A DNA stretch of 64,000 nt from JACCZX01 sp963729165 (GTDB lineage Bacteria > Pseudomonadota > Gammaproteobacteria > Burkholderiales > Burkholderiaceae_F): contig CAVSMM010000008.1 of the NCBI GenBank assembly GCA_963729165.1, positions 62,001-126,000 of the forward strand. Direction: 5' to 3'. The translations under genes and the position numbers were made by a program. The notes beneath the pieces were generated by a model that saw nothing but the letters and a program-made list of their open reading frames with translations, did no database searches and was not told the DNA's origin. Below are positions 47,201 through 55,818 of this stretch, in pieces; the stretch's first letter is position 1, and every line of letters starts with the position of its first letter.

Positions 47201-47858
47201 ATGATCGATGAACCGCGGCGGCGGACCCCGGTCCTAATCGACATGGAAAATCTCAAGTTGAGTTTGCGCGAGGGCGAAATTCTTCTCGACCATCTGCTGG
47301 GGCAGGGCGTCGATATCGCACACGATTGCGGTGGCGTGCTCGCCTGCACGAGCTGCCGCGTCGTCATACGCGAAGGGTCCGAGCACTTGCAGGACGCCGA
47401 GCACCGAGGAGCTCGACCTGCTGGATCGGGCGGACAGCAGGGTCCGGAACGAGCGTCTCGCGTGTCAGGTGCGAGGCGGGGCTGAGCTCATCGTCGAGAT
47501 TCCGCGCAGCGAAGCGCCAGTGCACGGGATCGTGCGTCCCGTTCTTGTCAGCGCACGCGCCGCAAAGCATCTGGCGGCGCAGCTCGCGAAGCATCCGGGC
47601 GCAGTGGCCGTGCGCCTGGCAGCGCTTCCGTCGGGCTGCTCAGGGTTTCGCTATCGCGTTGATCCGACCGATGCCGTGCAAGAGGGCGACAGCGTCTTCA
47701 ACGGCAATGGTGTGCGCATCGTGGTTGACGCGACAAGCTTGCCGTACGTGCAGGGCACCACGCTCGATGTCGTCGAAGAGGGGTTGTCGCGGCGCCTGCG
47801 TTTCGACAACCCCAATGCAAGGCAGAGCTGCGGGTGCGGTGAGAGCTTTGGCGTATGA
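47201..47858 (+). CDS. [2Fe-2S] ferredoxin-IscA/HesB fusion (one frameshift)
   Basis: About 219 residues. The N-terminal part is an ISC-type (adrenodoxin-like) ferredoxin: GEILLDHLLGQGVDIAHDCG with Cys43, Cys49 and Cys52 in DCGGVLACTSC, and the fourth cysteine in NERLACQV. The frame changes near 47395; shifted reading gives PSTEELDLLDRADSRVRNER, which is the normal ferredoxin continuation. Without any stop the chain runs on into an A-type iron-sulfur carrier: VRLAALPSGCSGFRYRVDPT and the C-terminal SCGCGESFGV, giving the three conserved cysteines. The ferredoxin could hand electrons to or assemble clusters with the carrier. Ferredoxin and IscA are usually separate genes. Confidence 0.8.
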
Positions 47859-47934
47859 GCCAGCCACACTGTCATAGGTCATCGAGGTGCCCGTCACCAT
47901 CACGAGCAGGCTTCGTCAGAAAAGCGTCGATGCG

Positions 47935-48792
47935 TCAGGGCAGCTGGGTAATCGCTGCCGACCAGGTCGCGGCCAACTTCTTGTAGCCACCCCGGTTCGG
48001 ATGAATTTCGTTTTCCCAGTCATTGGAATTGCCCTTGCTACCGGGTTCGGCTGGTTCCATCGCAGTCAAGTGCAGCGTGTCGATCACATGAAAGTTGGGT
48101 AGGTTGATCGACTTCAGGCACGCCGCGAGTTCCTCCAGCAACAGGCGGCTTAACTCGCGCCATAGCGTCGGAGCGATCCCCAGCCAGACACAGGCCGGAT
48201 GCAGCCACGGGCCGCCGCCAAAAAATTTCACCGGCGAATTGCGCGGCTGCACCAGCGCATAGGTGTGCATTACGAGGGGAACATCGATACTGTCGCCGTC
48301 CTGCTGATCACGCCCCTCGGTGACGATCTGCGAAACATTGATCTTGATGTAGCTCAGCAGATCTGCCAATGCCTCCTCGTTGATCACCGAACGCAGATTG
48401 GTCTGATCAATGTCCGCAGGTGTGTGCGGTTTGAGCAGGATGTCCGATCGCTGCGTCTTGGAATTCCAGATTGCATCGATCAGATCGTTGCCACCGCCCG
48501 AGAGGAAAATGGCGCTCCAGCGCCGCCCGCTCTTGTTGCGCAGATAGAAGAAAAATTGGGGGTTGCGGGTTGTCTCGTGCATGCGGCGCAGCGTGTCGCC
48601 GGGCCGCGCAATATTGAGCACGCACGCCGGCAAGGGCAGCGCCAGTGATCCCAGCACGTTACGAAACTTGGTGGACCCATAGCTCAACCAGGAGTCGCCC
48701 TCCGCCAGGTAAACCTGCGCGAACTGGTTGAGCGACTGCTGAAACTCGGGTCTCTCGAAGTCTGTCGCATCGACTTGAACAATGGGTGTCAT
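47935..48792 (-). CDS. SGNH/GDSL-type hydrolase-like protein
   Basis: 285 residues from ATG 48792 (MTPIVQVDATDFERPEFQQS); a longer upstream frame lacks homology. Block I is GDSWLSYGSTKF, a nucleophile Ser candidate. The GxND block is SGGGNDLIDAIW, and the DxxH-like block is NEIHPNRGGYKKL near the C terminus (His). Length and order fit esterases of the SGNH family, but no signal peptide is seen. Substrate unknown. It is convergent with the ferredoxin-IscA gene and divergent from the next gene (187 bases between starts). Confidence 0.75.
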   Translation of the reverse strand: MTPIVQVDATDFERPEFQQSLNQFAQVYLAEGDSWLSYGSTKFRNVLGSLALPLPACVLNIARPGDTLRRMHETTRNPQFFFYLRNKSGRRWSAIFLSGGGNDLIDAIWNSKTQRSDILLKPHTPADIDQTNLRSVINEEALADLLSYIKINVSQIVTEGRDQQDGDSIDVPLVMHTYALVQPRNSPVKFFGGGPWLHPACVWLGIAPTLWRELSRLLLEELAACLKSINLPNFHVIDTLHLTAMEPAEPGSKGNSNDWENEIHPNRGGYKKLAATWSAAITQLP

Positions 48793-48979
48793 CAGATTCT
48801 CCGACGCGGCGCTGCGTGATCTACGGCGGAGGTTTGTTTGCGGAAATTCGCTTGTGGAAGCATGCGCACATCCGACGGCGGCTGCAAGGGGGCGCGCGGT
48901 CGAATATTCACGCTGTAGACTGAACCGCTGATGAGTGGCGATTGACATCCTGCTTTATCCAGCGCATCGTGGCTCGGCC

Positions 48980-49478
48980 ATGCACACCCGCTCGCTCTCG
49001 ATAGCTCTCGTCGCGACGCTCGCCATAGCTCCGGTGGTGGCAACGGCCGAGATTTATAAGTGGGTCGAGGCCGACGGCTCGGTGCATTACGGAAATACGC
49101 CACCGGCGCGGACCAAGAATGCGCGTCTGGTCGGGATGGATGCAGGCACCGTCAGCGTGGTGCCGGGCATGTCGAAGGAGGAAAAAGATCGCTTCCGCGA
49201 GCGCGAAGATCAGCTGCGTCTGCAGCGTCTTGAACGCGAAGTCGAGGAACTGCGTGCCCGTGAACAAGCGCGCGAATACGCTCAACCGGAGATCATCTAC
49301 ACCGATGTGTATGTACCGGCCTACGGATACGGGCGCACCGTTGCATGGCCGCAATCCGGGTCACGTGAGGCCGCGCCCGGAACATCCGATTGCCAAACCC
49401 AGGCCGCCCCACCGGACGCCGCCCTTAGAAGAGCTGAGCGCCGCTCGTCCACCGACCGGAGCCCTGATCCGGCGCTAG
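48980..49478 (+). CDS. DUF4124-domain secreted protein with proline-rich tail (probable frameshift)
   Basis: About 166 residues from ATG 48980. MHTRSLSIALVATLAIAPVV then ATA is a signal peptide. The DUF4124 unit follows at once: EIYKWVEADGSVHYGNTPPA, with its aromatic pattern. A charged helix comes next (KEEKDRFREREDQLRLQRLE, REVEELRAREQAREY). Near 49345 the frame seems to change, because only the shifted frame gives a natural tail rich in proline, arginine and histidine (RPRPEHPIAKPRPPHRTPPL) ending at 49478. The unshifted frame runs on to 49840 inside the next gene. Function unknown. Confidence 0.6.
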
Positions 49479-49631
49479 TTGAACTTCGGACGACCGTTGC
49501 AATGAGGTTGGCAGTGATCGAGCGCGCTCGTCGCGATCGTCATAGCGGACGTGACATCAGGTTTGAGCGCACGCAGAAGTCGCCTACGTGCTGCCCATTC
49601 GCCATCGACAGATCACCGCGCCGAGACGTTG

Positions 49632-50387
49632 ATGGGAGTCTCGCTGCTTACTGTGTCGCTCCTCGCCAGTGCGGCACTGATCACATCCTTCATTTCCGGA
49701 ATCTTCGGCATGGCAGGCGGAATGATTCTGATGGGCGTGCTGCTGGCGCTGCTGCCGTTGCCCGCCGCGATGATGCTGCATGGAATCGTGCAACTGGCAT
49801 CGAATGGGTGGCGTGCGCTGCTGCTCAGGAGAGAAATTGATTGGCGGGTTTTCATCGGCTATGCGGCGGGTGCCTTCGTTGCATTGGGGCTGTTTGCAAT
49901 GGCCGGCTTCGTTGTTGGGAAACCGGCGGCGCTCATCGTTATGGGCCTTACGCCTTTCGTTGCACTCGCGCTTCCAGAGCGACTACACCTCAACGTCGAG
50001 CGGCGCTGGCATCCGTTCGCGTGCGGCATCGTGTGCATGGCGCTGTCCCTGACCGCGGGCATCTCGGGACCGCTGCTGGACGTTTTCTTTGTGCGCTCAG
50101 CGATGAGCCGCCATGCGGTCGTGGCGACCAAGGCGATCACCCAAAGCTTGAGCCACTGCTTGAAGATTCTCTACTTCGGCGGCGTTCTTGCGGTCGAAGG
50201 CGGAGCGGTTTCGCCCTGGCTTGCCGCAACGATGGTGCTTCTTGCATTTGCGGGTACATCGTTATCGCGGCCGGTGCTCGAGCGAATCAGCGACGGATCC
50301 TTCCGCTTGTGGACGCGGTGGGGCGTCCTGATGCTCGGGTCAATTTACCTTGTGAGCGGGGTGAACGCTGCGTGGTCCATGCATTGA
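49632..50387 (+). CDS. TSUP-family (TauE/SafE-like) transmembrane permease
   Basis: 251 residues from ATG 49632. Eight or so transmembrane helices typical of TauE/SafE: TVSLLASAALITSFISGIFG with GMAGGMILMGVLLALLPLPA, MLHGIVQLASNGWRALLL, FVALGLFAMAGFVVGKPAA, and the repeat pattern in the C-terminal half (ALSLTAGISGPLLDVFF). The family moves sulfite, sulfoacetate or other organic anions outward. With TusA, a persulfide dioxygenase and a CysB-like regulator elsewhere in the window, sulfite export is an attractive but unproven role. Confidence 0.82.
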   Translation: MGVSLLTVSLLASAALITSFISGIFGMAGGMILMGVLLALLPLPAAMMLHGIVQLASNGWRALLLRREIDWRVFIGYAAGAFVALGLFAMAGFVVGKPAALIVMGLTPFVALALPERLHLNVERRWHPFACGIVCMALSLTAGISGPLLDVFFVRSAMSRHAVVATKAITQSLSHCLKILYFGGVLAVEGGAVSPWLAATMVLLAFAGTSLSRPVLERISDGSFRLWTRWGVLMLGSIYLVSGVNAAWSMH

Positions 50388-50490
50388 CGTCATGAAACCT
50401 GCAAACGTTTCGGCGGATTGACGAGACCAACAGCGCTCAGGAATCCTGTTTGCTTATGCGTTCGACCCCAATCGAATGTGGAGCAGCAGC

Positions 50491-51705
50491 ATGAAAGCAC
50501 TGTGTTGGCACGGTAAAAACGACATCAGGTACGACACCGTGCCGGATCCTGAGATCGAAGATTCGCGCGACGCGATCATCAGGATGACGTCGTGTGCGAT
50601 CTGCGGCTCCGATTTGCATCTGTTTAACGGATTCGTGCCCGGCATGATGAGCGGCGACATCATGGGGCATGAGTTCATGGGCGAAGTGGTCGAGGTCGGC
50701 TCGGCGAACAAGAAGTTGAAGGTCGGCGATCGCGTCGTCGTTCCGTTCACGATCATCTGCGGCGAATGCGATCAGTGCCGGCGCGGAAATTTCTCGGTGT
50801 GCGAGCGGACGAATCGCAACAAGAAGATCGGCGACATGGTCTACGGTCACACCACCGCCGGGTTGTTCGGCTACACGCATTTGACCGGCGGTTACGCCGG
50901 TGGTCAGGCCGAGTACGTGCGCGTGCCCTACGCCGACGTGGCGCCAGTAAAAATTCCCGACGCCTTGACCGACGAGCAAGTCCTTTTCCTCGGCGACATC
51001 TTCCCGACCGGTTGGCAGGCCGCCGTGCAATGCGACATCCAACCGACCGATACGGTCGCCGTCTGGGGCGCGGGGCCGGTCGGCCAGTTCGCGATTCGTA
51101 GTGCGCTGTTGCTTGGAGCCGAGCAGATCATTGCAATCGATAATCAGCCGGACCGGCTCAGCATGGCCGAAGCGGGCGGCGCGATCACGATCAACTACGA
51201 CGAAGTGAGCGTGCTCGATCGTCTGAACGATCTGACGCAGGGCAAAGGCCCCGAGAAGTGCATCGACGCGGTCGGCATGGAAGCGCATTCGCTGCGCTCG
51301 ATCGATTCCGCCATCGACCGCGTCAAGCAGGCAATGATGATCGAAAGCGACCGCCCGCACGTGCTGCGCGAAATGATCTACGTGTGTCGGCCCGCGGGAG
51401 TGCTGTCGGTCGCCGGCGTGTACGGCGGTTTGGTCGACAAGATTCCGATGGGCGCGCTGATGAACAAGGGATTGACGCTGCGCACGGGTCAGACTCACGT
51501 CAACCGCTGGACCGATGACCTGTTGCGGCGGATCGAACAGGGGCAGATCGACCCGTCGTTTGTCATTACGCACACAGTCGATCTTGAAGACGGCCCAGAG
51601 ATGTACAAGACCTTCCGTGCCAAGGAAGACGGCTGCATCAAAGTGGTGATGAAGCCCGGTAACGGAGCTCAGCGCGCAGGAACAACCCAACAGGTACTCC
51701 AATGA
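50491..51705 (+). CDS. zinc-dependent alcohol dehydrogenase
   Basis: 404 residues from ATG 50491; a start five codons upstream is weaker. Zinc-binding medium-chain dehydrogenase. Catalytic zinc: Cys in TSCAICGSDLHLF and His-Glu in GHEFMGEVVEV. Structural zinc: CGECDQCRRGNFSVC. NAD fold: TVAVWGAGPVGQFAIRSALL. The wording and length fit glutathione-independent formaldehyde dehydrogenase-like and threonine dehydrogenase-like enzymes; the substrate is unknown. The stop overlaps the ATG of the next gene. Confidence 0.92.
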   Translation: MKALCWHGKNDIRYDTVPDPEIEDSRDAIIRMTSCAICGSDLHLFNGFVPGMMSGDIMGHEFMGEVVEVGSANKKLKVGDRVVVPFTIICGECDQCRRGNFSVCERTNRNKKIGDMVYGHTTAGLFGYTHLTGGYAGGQAEYVRVPYADVAPVKIPDALTDEQVLFLGDIFPTGWQAAVQCDIQPTDTVAVWGAGPVGQFAIRSALLLGAEQIIAIDNQPDRLSMAEAGGAITINYDEVSVLDRLNDLTQGKGPEKCIDAVGMEAHSLRSIDSAIDRVKQAMMIESDRPHVLREMIYVCRPAGVLSVAGVYGGLVDKIPMGALMNKGLTLRTGQTHVNRWTDDLLRRIEQGQIDPSFVITHTVDLEDGPEMYKTFRAKEDGCIKVVMKPGNGAQRAGTTQQVLQ

Positions 51706-52250
51706 ACAGACGTGTAAGAAGACGGTCCGGACAGTACGGCAGCGGCCGACCCATCAACGACGTGACGGCGCGCGGCCTCGGCTGGTTCAGTGTCGGCTTA
51801 GGTGTCGCTGAAGTGTTGATGCCGCGCACGTTGGCGCGCGCGGTCGGTCTGCCAGGTGCGGGCGCATTGCTGTTTCTCTACGGCCTTAGGGAAATCGCCA
51901 CCGGCGTCGGAATCTTGAGGGCAAAGAATCCGACGCCGTGGCTGTGGGGCCGAGTGGCCGGCGATGCGCTCGACCTGGCAACCCTTGCGACACTGTCCCG
52001 TCCGAACAGGAAGCTCAGTGCCGGCCTCGGAATGGCGGCCGTTGCCGGTGTCACTGCGCTGGACTTCACGATGGCGCGCGCGATGAGCGAGCGCGATGAA
52101 CGCCGTTCGCGGCCGTGGGTCGATTACAGCGATCGCAGTGGATTCGCGCGCTCATCTGATGAGATGCGCGGGCAGGCGCGCCGCGACTTTCAGACGCCGC
52201 GTGAAATGAGCATTCCCACACCTGCAGAGAATGAGCTTGAACTGACATGA
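51702..52250 (+). CDS. membrane protein, unknown function
   Basis: 182 residues, coupled by ATGA to the alcohol dehydrogenase. Two or three hydrophobic segments (GLGWFSVGLGVAEVLMP, GAGALLFLYGLREIATGVGI, LGMAAVAGVTALDFTMA) between basic ends. Similar membrane proteins often follow zinc alcohol dehydrogenases; their role is not known to me. C-terminal 50 residues are polar. Confidence 0.75.
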   Translation: MNRRVRRRSGQYGSGRPINDVTARGLGWFSVGLGVAEVLMPRTLARAVGLPGAGALLFLYGLREIATGVGILRAKNPTPWLWGRVAGDALDLATLATLSRPNRKLSAGLGMAAVAGVTALDFTMARAMSERDERRSRPWVDYSDRSGFARSSDEMRGQARRDFQTPREMSIPTPAENELELT

Positions 52251-52251
52251 C

Positions 52252-52845
52252 ATGGCGGGTGACCGGCGAGGCGGTGCGGATTCGGTTCCTCACAACGCGA
52301 GGGTTGCACTGCTGCTGATCGACATGATCTCGGACTTCGAGTTCGAAGACGGAGCGCAGTTGCTGCGCGCCGCTTTGCCCGCCGCGCGGCGCATCGCGCG
52401 GTTGAAGGAAAGGGCTCGCGCGGCGAAAGTTCCGGTGATCTATGTCAACGACAACTTCGGTCAGTGGCGGTCGGACTTTCGCCAGCTGCTCGATCGCTGC
52501 CTGCACGATGGCGTTGCTGGCGAACCCGTCGCTCGTTTGGTGACGCCTGATGCGGAAGACTATTTCGTCTTGAAGCCCGCCAGCTCGGGTTTCTTTGCGA
52601 CGCCGCTTGAGGCGTTGTTGAAACTGATGGGTGTTAGAACACTGATATTGACCGGAGTGGCAACCGATCAGTGCGTTCTTTTCACCGCCGCCGACGCCTA
52701 TGTTCGTAACTATCAACTCGTTGTTCCGAGCGACTGCGTGGCGGCCGTTAAGGCCAAGGACACGAAGCTTGCGCTGGCATATTTCAAACGCGTTCTGAAG
52801 GCAGACGTGAGACAGTCCGCTCGCGTTGCACTACGCCGCCACTGA
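52252..52845 (+). CDS. isochorismatase-family cysteine hydrolase
   Basis: 197 residues. Triad of the family visible: Asp24 in LLIDMISDFEFE, Lys in YFVLKPASSGFF, Cys in LTGVATDQCVLFTAADAYV. Family members hydrolyse amides or vinyl ethers (nicotinamide, ureidoacrylate and others). Substrate not assigned. Directly follows the membrane protein gene, with ATG two bases after its stop. Confidence 0.88.
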   Translation: MAGDRRGGADSVPHNARVALLLIDMISDFEFEDGAQLLRAALPAARRIARLKERARAAKVPVIYVNDNFGQWRSDFRQLLDRCLHDGVAGEPVARLVTPDAEDYFVLKPASSGFFATPLEALLKLMGVRTLILTGVATDQCVLFTAADAYVRNYQLVVPSDCVAAVKAKDTKLALAYFKRVLKADVRQSARVALRRH

Positions 52846-52890
52846 CGACCTCCGACAACCTGCGGCCCGACTGCGCCTCAGTCTCTTGGC

Positions 52891-53373
52891 TCAGTCTTCA
52901 GCTTCGGCCAGCCCAAGCTCGTCGATGATTTCCTGTTTACGCTCAGCCATTTGCTCGCCCAGCGCTTGCGTGTCCATCCCGCTTTGCCTCAGCTTCGGAA
53001 ACATCACGTCTTCTTCCTCCTCGACATGATGAGTGATCGCTTCGTTTAGCGACTTCACTTTGGCATCGTAGTCATCGTCTTCAGGCGACATTTCTTCGAT
53101 TTCAGCGATCAGCTGCTTGGCGTCCGAATGCTCCTCTTCGGCTTCATCCACAATTTCTGTGTCGCCACTCAGCGCTTGCCGCGCCGCCGGGTAAAAAATT
53201 TCTTCTTCGAGCTGCGCGTGTACGGTGAGCTTTTCACAGATCTCCGTTGCCACACTCTCTTTGGCGTCTAGATCCTCGCTCGTAGCAAGCTCCTCATACT
53301 CCGCAAAAAGTGCTTCGACTTGCCGATGATCATCTAGCAAAAGCTCAATAGCGTCGGTTGTTTCGGCTGCCAT
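52891..53373 (-). CDS. hemerythrin-domain protein
   Basis: 160 residues from ATG 53373 with GGAGG upstream. Four-helix bundle with non-heme di-iron ligands: His in LLLDDHRQVEALFAEYEEL, HAQLEEEIFYPAARQ, EHSDAKQLIAEIEE, and HHVEEEEDVMFPKLRQSGMD. Unusually rich in acidic residues. Bacterial hemerythrins store oxygen or sense nitric oxide or oxygen. It is convergent with the isochorismatase gene. Confidence 0.9.
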   Translation of the reverse strand: MAAETTDAIELLLDDHRQVEALFAEYEELATSEDLDAKESVATEICEKLTVHAQLEEEIFYPAARQALSGDTEIVDEAEEEHSDAKQLIAEIEEMSPEDDDYDAKVKSLNEAITHHVEEEEDVMFPKLRQSGMDTQALGEQMAERKQEIIDELGLAEAED

Positions 53374-53516
53374 GACATGCCCTCCGGAAATTGAATGGAG
53401 CCTGCAGCAAAGGATGTGCCGGCCGAACACTTGAGCGTTTTGGATGCGAATAGCGACATCAGCGCGGCATGCGCATTGCTCAAGGCGAATTCGTCACATA
53501 AGTTCACCTAAGCACA

Positions 53517-53894
53517 ATGATTCATCACGTGTCCGTCGGTACGAACGACATCAAGCGCGCACGCACTTTCTATGATGCCGTGCTGAGCCTAATGGGTCTG
53601 CGACTTCTAAGCGCTGACGACGAGTCGGCCGACTACGGCGTTGGTGCGGTGTTATTCAGCGTCGAGACACCGGTCAACGCTCGCGCTGCGGCACCAGGTA
53701 ACGGTGTTCACATCGCCTTTCAGGCAAGCGACCGAAATGCCGTGCGTGAATTTCACAGAATCGGTCTGGAAAATGGTGGAACGGACGACGGCAAGCCAGG
53801 GCTGCGGGCACAGTACGACGCGAACTATTTCGGCGCCTTTCTGCTGGATCCGGACGGGAATAAGGTCGAAGCCGTAACGTTCTCGGCAGACTGA
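53517..53894 (+). CDS. VOC-superfamily protein
   Basis: 125 residues starting MIHHVSVGTNDIKRARTFYD, then GVHIAFQASDRNAVREFHRI and YFGAFLLDPDGNKVEAVTF. Potential metal ligands are His3, His73 or nearby and Glu120. Substrate unknown; may be glyoxalase-like or a resistance protein. Unbroken. Confidence 0.8.
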   Translation: MIHHVSVGTNDIKRARTFYDAVLSLMGLRLLSADDESADYGVGAVLFSVETPVNARAAAPGNGVHIAFQASDRNAVREFHRIGLENGGTDDGKPGLRAQYDANYFGAFLLDPDGNKVEAVTFSAD

Positions 53895-53907
53895 TAAGCG
53901 CGCTCAG

Positions 53908-54639
53908 CTATTGGTTAACCAACTGCGCGGGCAACGGTGTAATGGTCTGACTGCCGCTTGCTGTAAGCAGCACTGCATCCGGAGTCACCTGCACTGAGGT
54001 CACTCGTGACGGCGTCGGCAAAGCCGACAAATCAACCAAAGGATTGATCAGTTTTTCAAGAACGATGGCCGGAATCGTGCCGATCGGATAGCCGGCAATG
54101 CGCAGATCTGCAATTTCCATAAGCAGATCACCATCGCTTGTGACGAGCCGGCCGCGAACCTTGGTACGGGCAAATCTGGGTAAGGTGAAGCCGGCGAATG
54201 CCAACTGGGCCTCGACCGTCATCTCGTACGGCGGTTGCAACGTAACGACGACATTATCCAAACCCGGCTTCGCGTCTAGAAACATAGCAATGTCGGACGG
54301 CAGGACCCGCACGTTTGCATCCGCTGCGCCCAGCGAGAGCAAACGTTTTTCCTTACGGTCGATCTTCACATCGGCCATCGTGACTTCAATCCGATCCAGC
54401 ACCGGCGACCGTTCCCGCGCAACCCGGTCGCCGACCACATACACTTGTTTCAGATCGGCCACCTCGCCGCTAGTCCGCGCGTCTGCGACGTTGACGTCAT
54501 AGCGCGCGGCCGGGCCGACCACGCGCGGCAGCTCTGCGCCGATGATCTGCTCGACGTGCGAATCGATCATCGACGCGCAACCGCCGAGCCAGAGCACGCC
54601 GCACAGGCACGCGCCTGGCGCCAACGCGCTGAGCCTCAT
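53908..54639 (-). CDS. lipoprotein, DUF2993/DUF1439-like
   Basis: 243 residues. Lipoprotein signal with lipobox LGGC (MRLSALAPGACLCGVLWLGG then C). The body is beta-strand-rich (VEQIIGAELPRVVGPAARYD, MTVEAQLAFAGFTLPRFART, RVTSVQVTPDAVLLTASGSQ), resembling lipid-binding repeats of the DUF2993 or DUF1439 families; I am not sure which. Its stop lies near the next gene's end on the other strand, and the MscS-like gene precedes it on the same strand by 17 bases. Confidence 0.7.
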   Translation of the reverse strand: MRLSALAPGACLCGVLWLGGCASMIDSHVEQIIGAELPRVVGPAARYDVNVADARTSGEVADLKQVYVVGDRVARERSPVLDRIEVTMADVKIDRKEKRLLSLGAADANVRVLPSDIAMFLDAKPGLDNVVVTLQPPYEMTVEAQLAFAGFTLPRFARTKVRGRLVTSDGDLLMEIADLRIAGYPIGTIPAIVLEKLINPLVDLSALPTPSRVTSVQVTPDAVLLTASGSQTITPLPAQLVNQ

Positions 54640-54656
54640 CGTTACCCGCGCCCCTT

Positions 54657-55535
54657 CTATCGCGGATACTCGCGAGTCGGCGTGGAACTCGCCATCGCGT
54701 GTTGCTCCCTTGCGACCTGCTGCTTCGCTTTGTCGCCGGCGCGGTCAGCCGCCTCAGCCACCTTCGGCGCGGCTTGCTTGCCCTGCTCGTACCACTTCCT
54801 GACAATCTCATTGGCGGTTTCTCGTCCGCCCAGTCCGAAGGCGAGGCCGAGAGCGATTGCGAGCGCGCCGACGAAGCCCATGAAGAGCGTGTTGACGAGT
54901 GTCGCAGCAATGCCGATCTGATTAACCGCGATCACGATGGCGAACGCCCATACGGCTACGCTCGCGACCGTTGCCAAGCGCTCCGGGTTCTCGAATCCAG
55001 CCTCGCTGGTGGCGCCGCGCACCAGACTCGATACTGCTTTCGCAAGCAAGCCCCCAATAACCAGCACGACCATCGCGACCACCAGATTGGGCAGCCATAG
55101 CAGCAGTTGCCTCAGCACATCGGAGACGGCGGGCAGCCCGAGTGCGTCGAATGCAACGACAAGCACGATCAGGCGGATAAACCATTTGCCGATTTCGGCC
55201 AGGAAGCCCGAAGCATCGGTCTTGACGCCCATCTTCCTTACGAAACCGGCGAACCCAGCACGCTCAGCGAGCTGGTTGAAATTGACGGCGTGCAGCAGCG
55301 CAGAAATTCCCTTTGCAATCAGCGAGGCGACGAACCAGCCGATCAGCAGAATCAAGGCGAAGCCGATGATGCGCGGGATCGCGCTGAAAAACAGCGCCAG
55401 CGCGCCGGTGAGCGACGTCATCATCGCCGTGCTCCAGTCGTCTACGTTATTCGCCACAGTGGTTTGTGCTTGCGCAACTCCTATAGCGCTCGTGAAGCCA
55501 ATGAGTGCCGCGGTCACGCGGGTACACGTTTTCAT
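54657..55535 (-). CDS. MscS-like small-conductance channel-family membrane protein
   Basis: 292 residues from ATG 55535 (MKTCTRVTAALIGFTSAIGV); a longer upstream frame lacks a start of similar quality. A signal-like N terminus is followed by four to five helices: AIPRIIGFALILLIGWFVAS, RLIVLVVAFDALGLPAVSDV, LLWLPNLVVAMVVLVIGGLL, FMGFVGALAIALGLAFGLGG. This is the conserved TM-helix repeat type related to MscS but lacking the full beta domain. A C-terminal charged tail ends in TREYPR. Likely tension or osmolyte role. Confidence 0.82.
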   Translation of the reverse strand: MKTCTRVTAALIGFTSAIGVAQAQTTVANNVDDWSTAMMTSLTGALALFFSAIPRIIGFALILLIGWFVASLIAKGISALLHAVNFNQLAERAGFAGFVRKMGVKTDASGFLAEIGKWFIRLIVLVVAFDALGLPAVSDVLRQLLLWLPNLVVAMVVLVIGGLLAKAVSSLVRGATSEAGFENPERLATVASVAVWAFAIVIAVNQIGIAATLVNTLFMGFVGALAIALGLAFGLGGRETANEIVRKWYEQGKQAAPKVAEAADRAGDKAKQQVAREQHAMASSTPTREYPR

Positions 55536-55818
55536 ATTTACTTTCCTCAGAATGTGAAGTGTTTCTCTGCGAGCGAATTGCTCGCATCCGTCCAGCCGGA
55601 ATACCGTCACGCTTAAGCGTGGCGTTTCCGCGAGAGCAAAAAGGAGTCCCGGATACGTAAGGTCATCCCGAGTACTTTTTGGCAGCGAATTGTTATTGCG
55701 AGCGGAGGAGCCTGGGTACGTGGGTGCCCCACGGGCAATCCACGCTAGTGCCTAAACTACAAGTCGGCCCAACTTCGACGATACAAAATTACCGCATCGG
55801 TTCAGCTGTATCGATCGG

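Noticed and set aside
55719..55731. Hairpin GTGGG-TGC-CCCAC as a terminator
   Set aside because: No T-run on either side and only a five-base stem.
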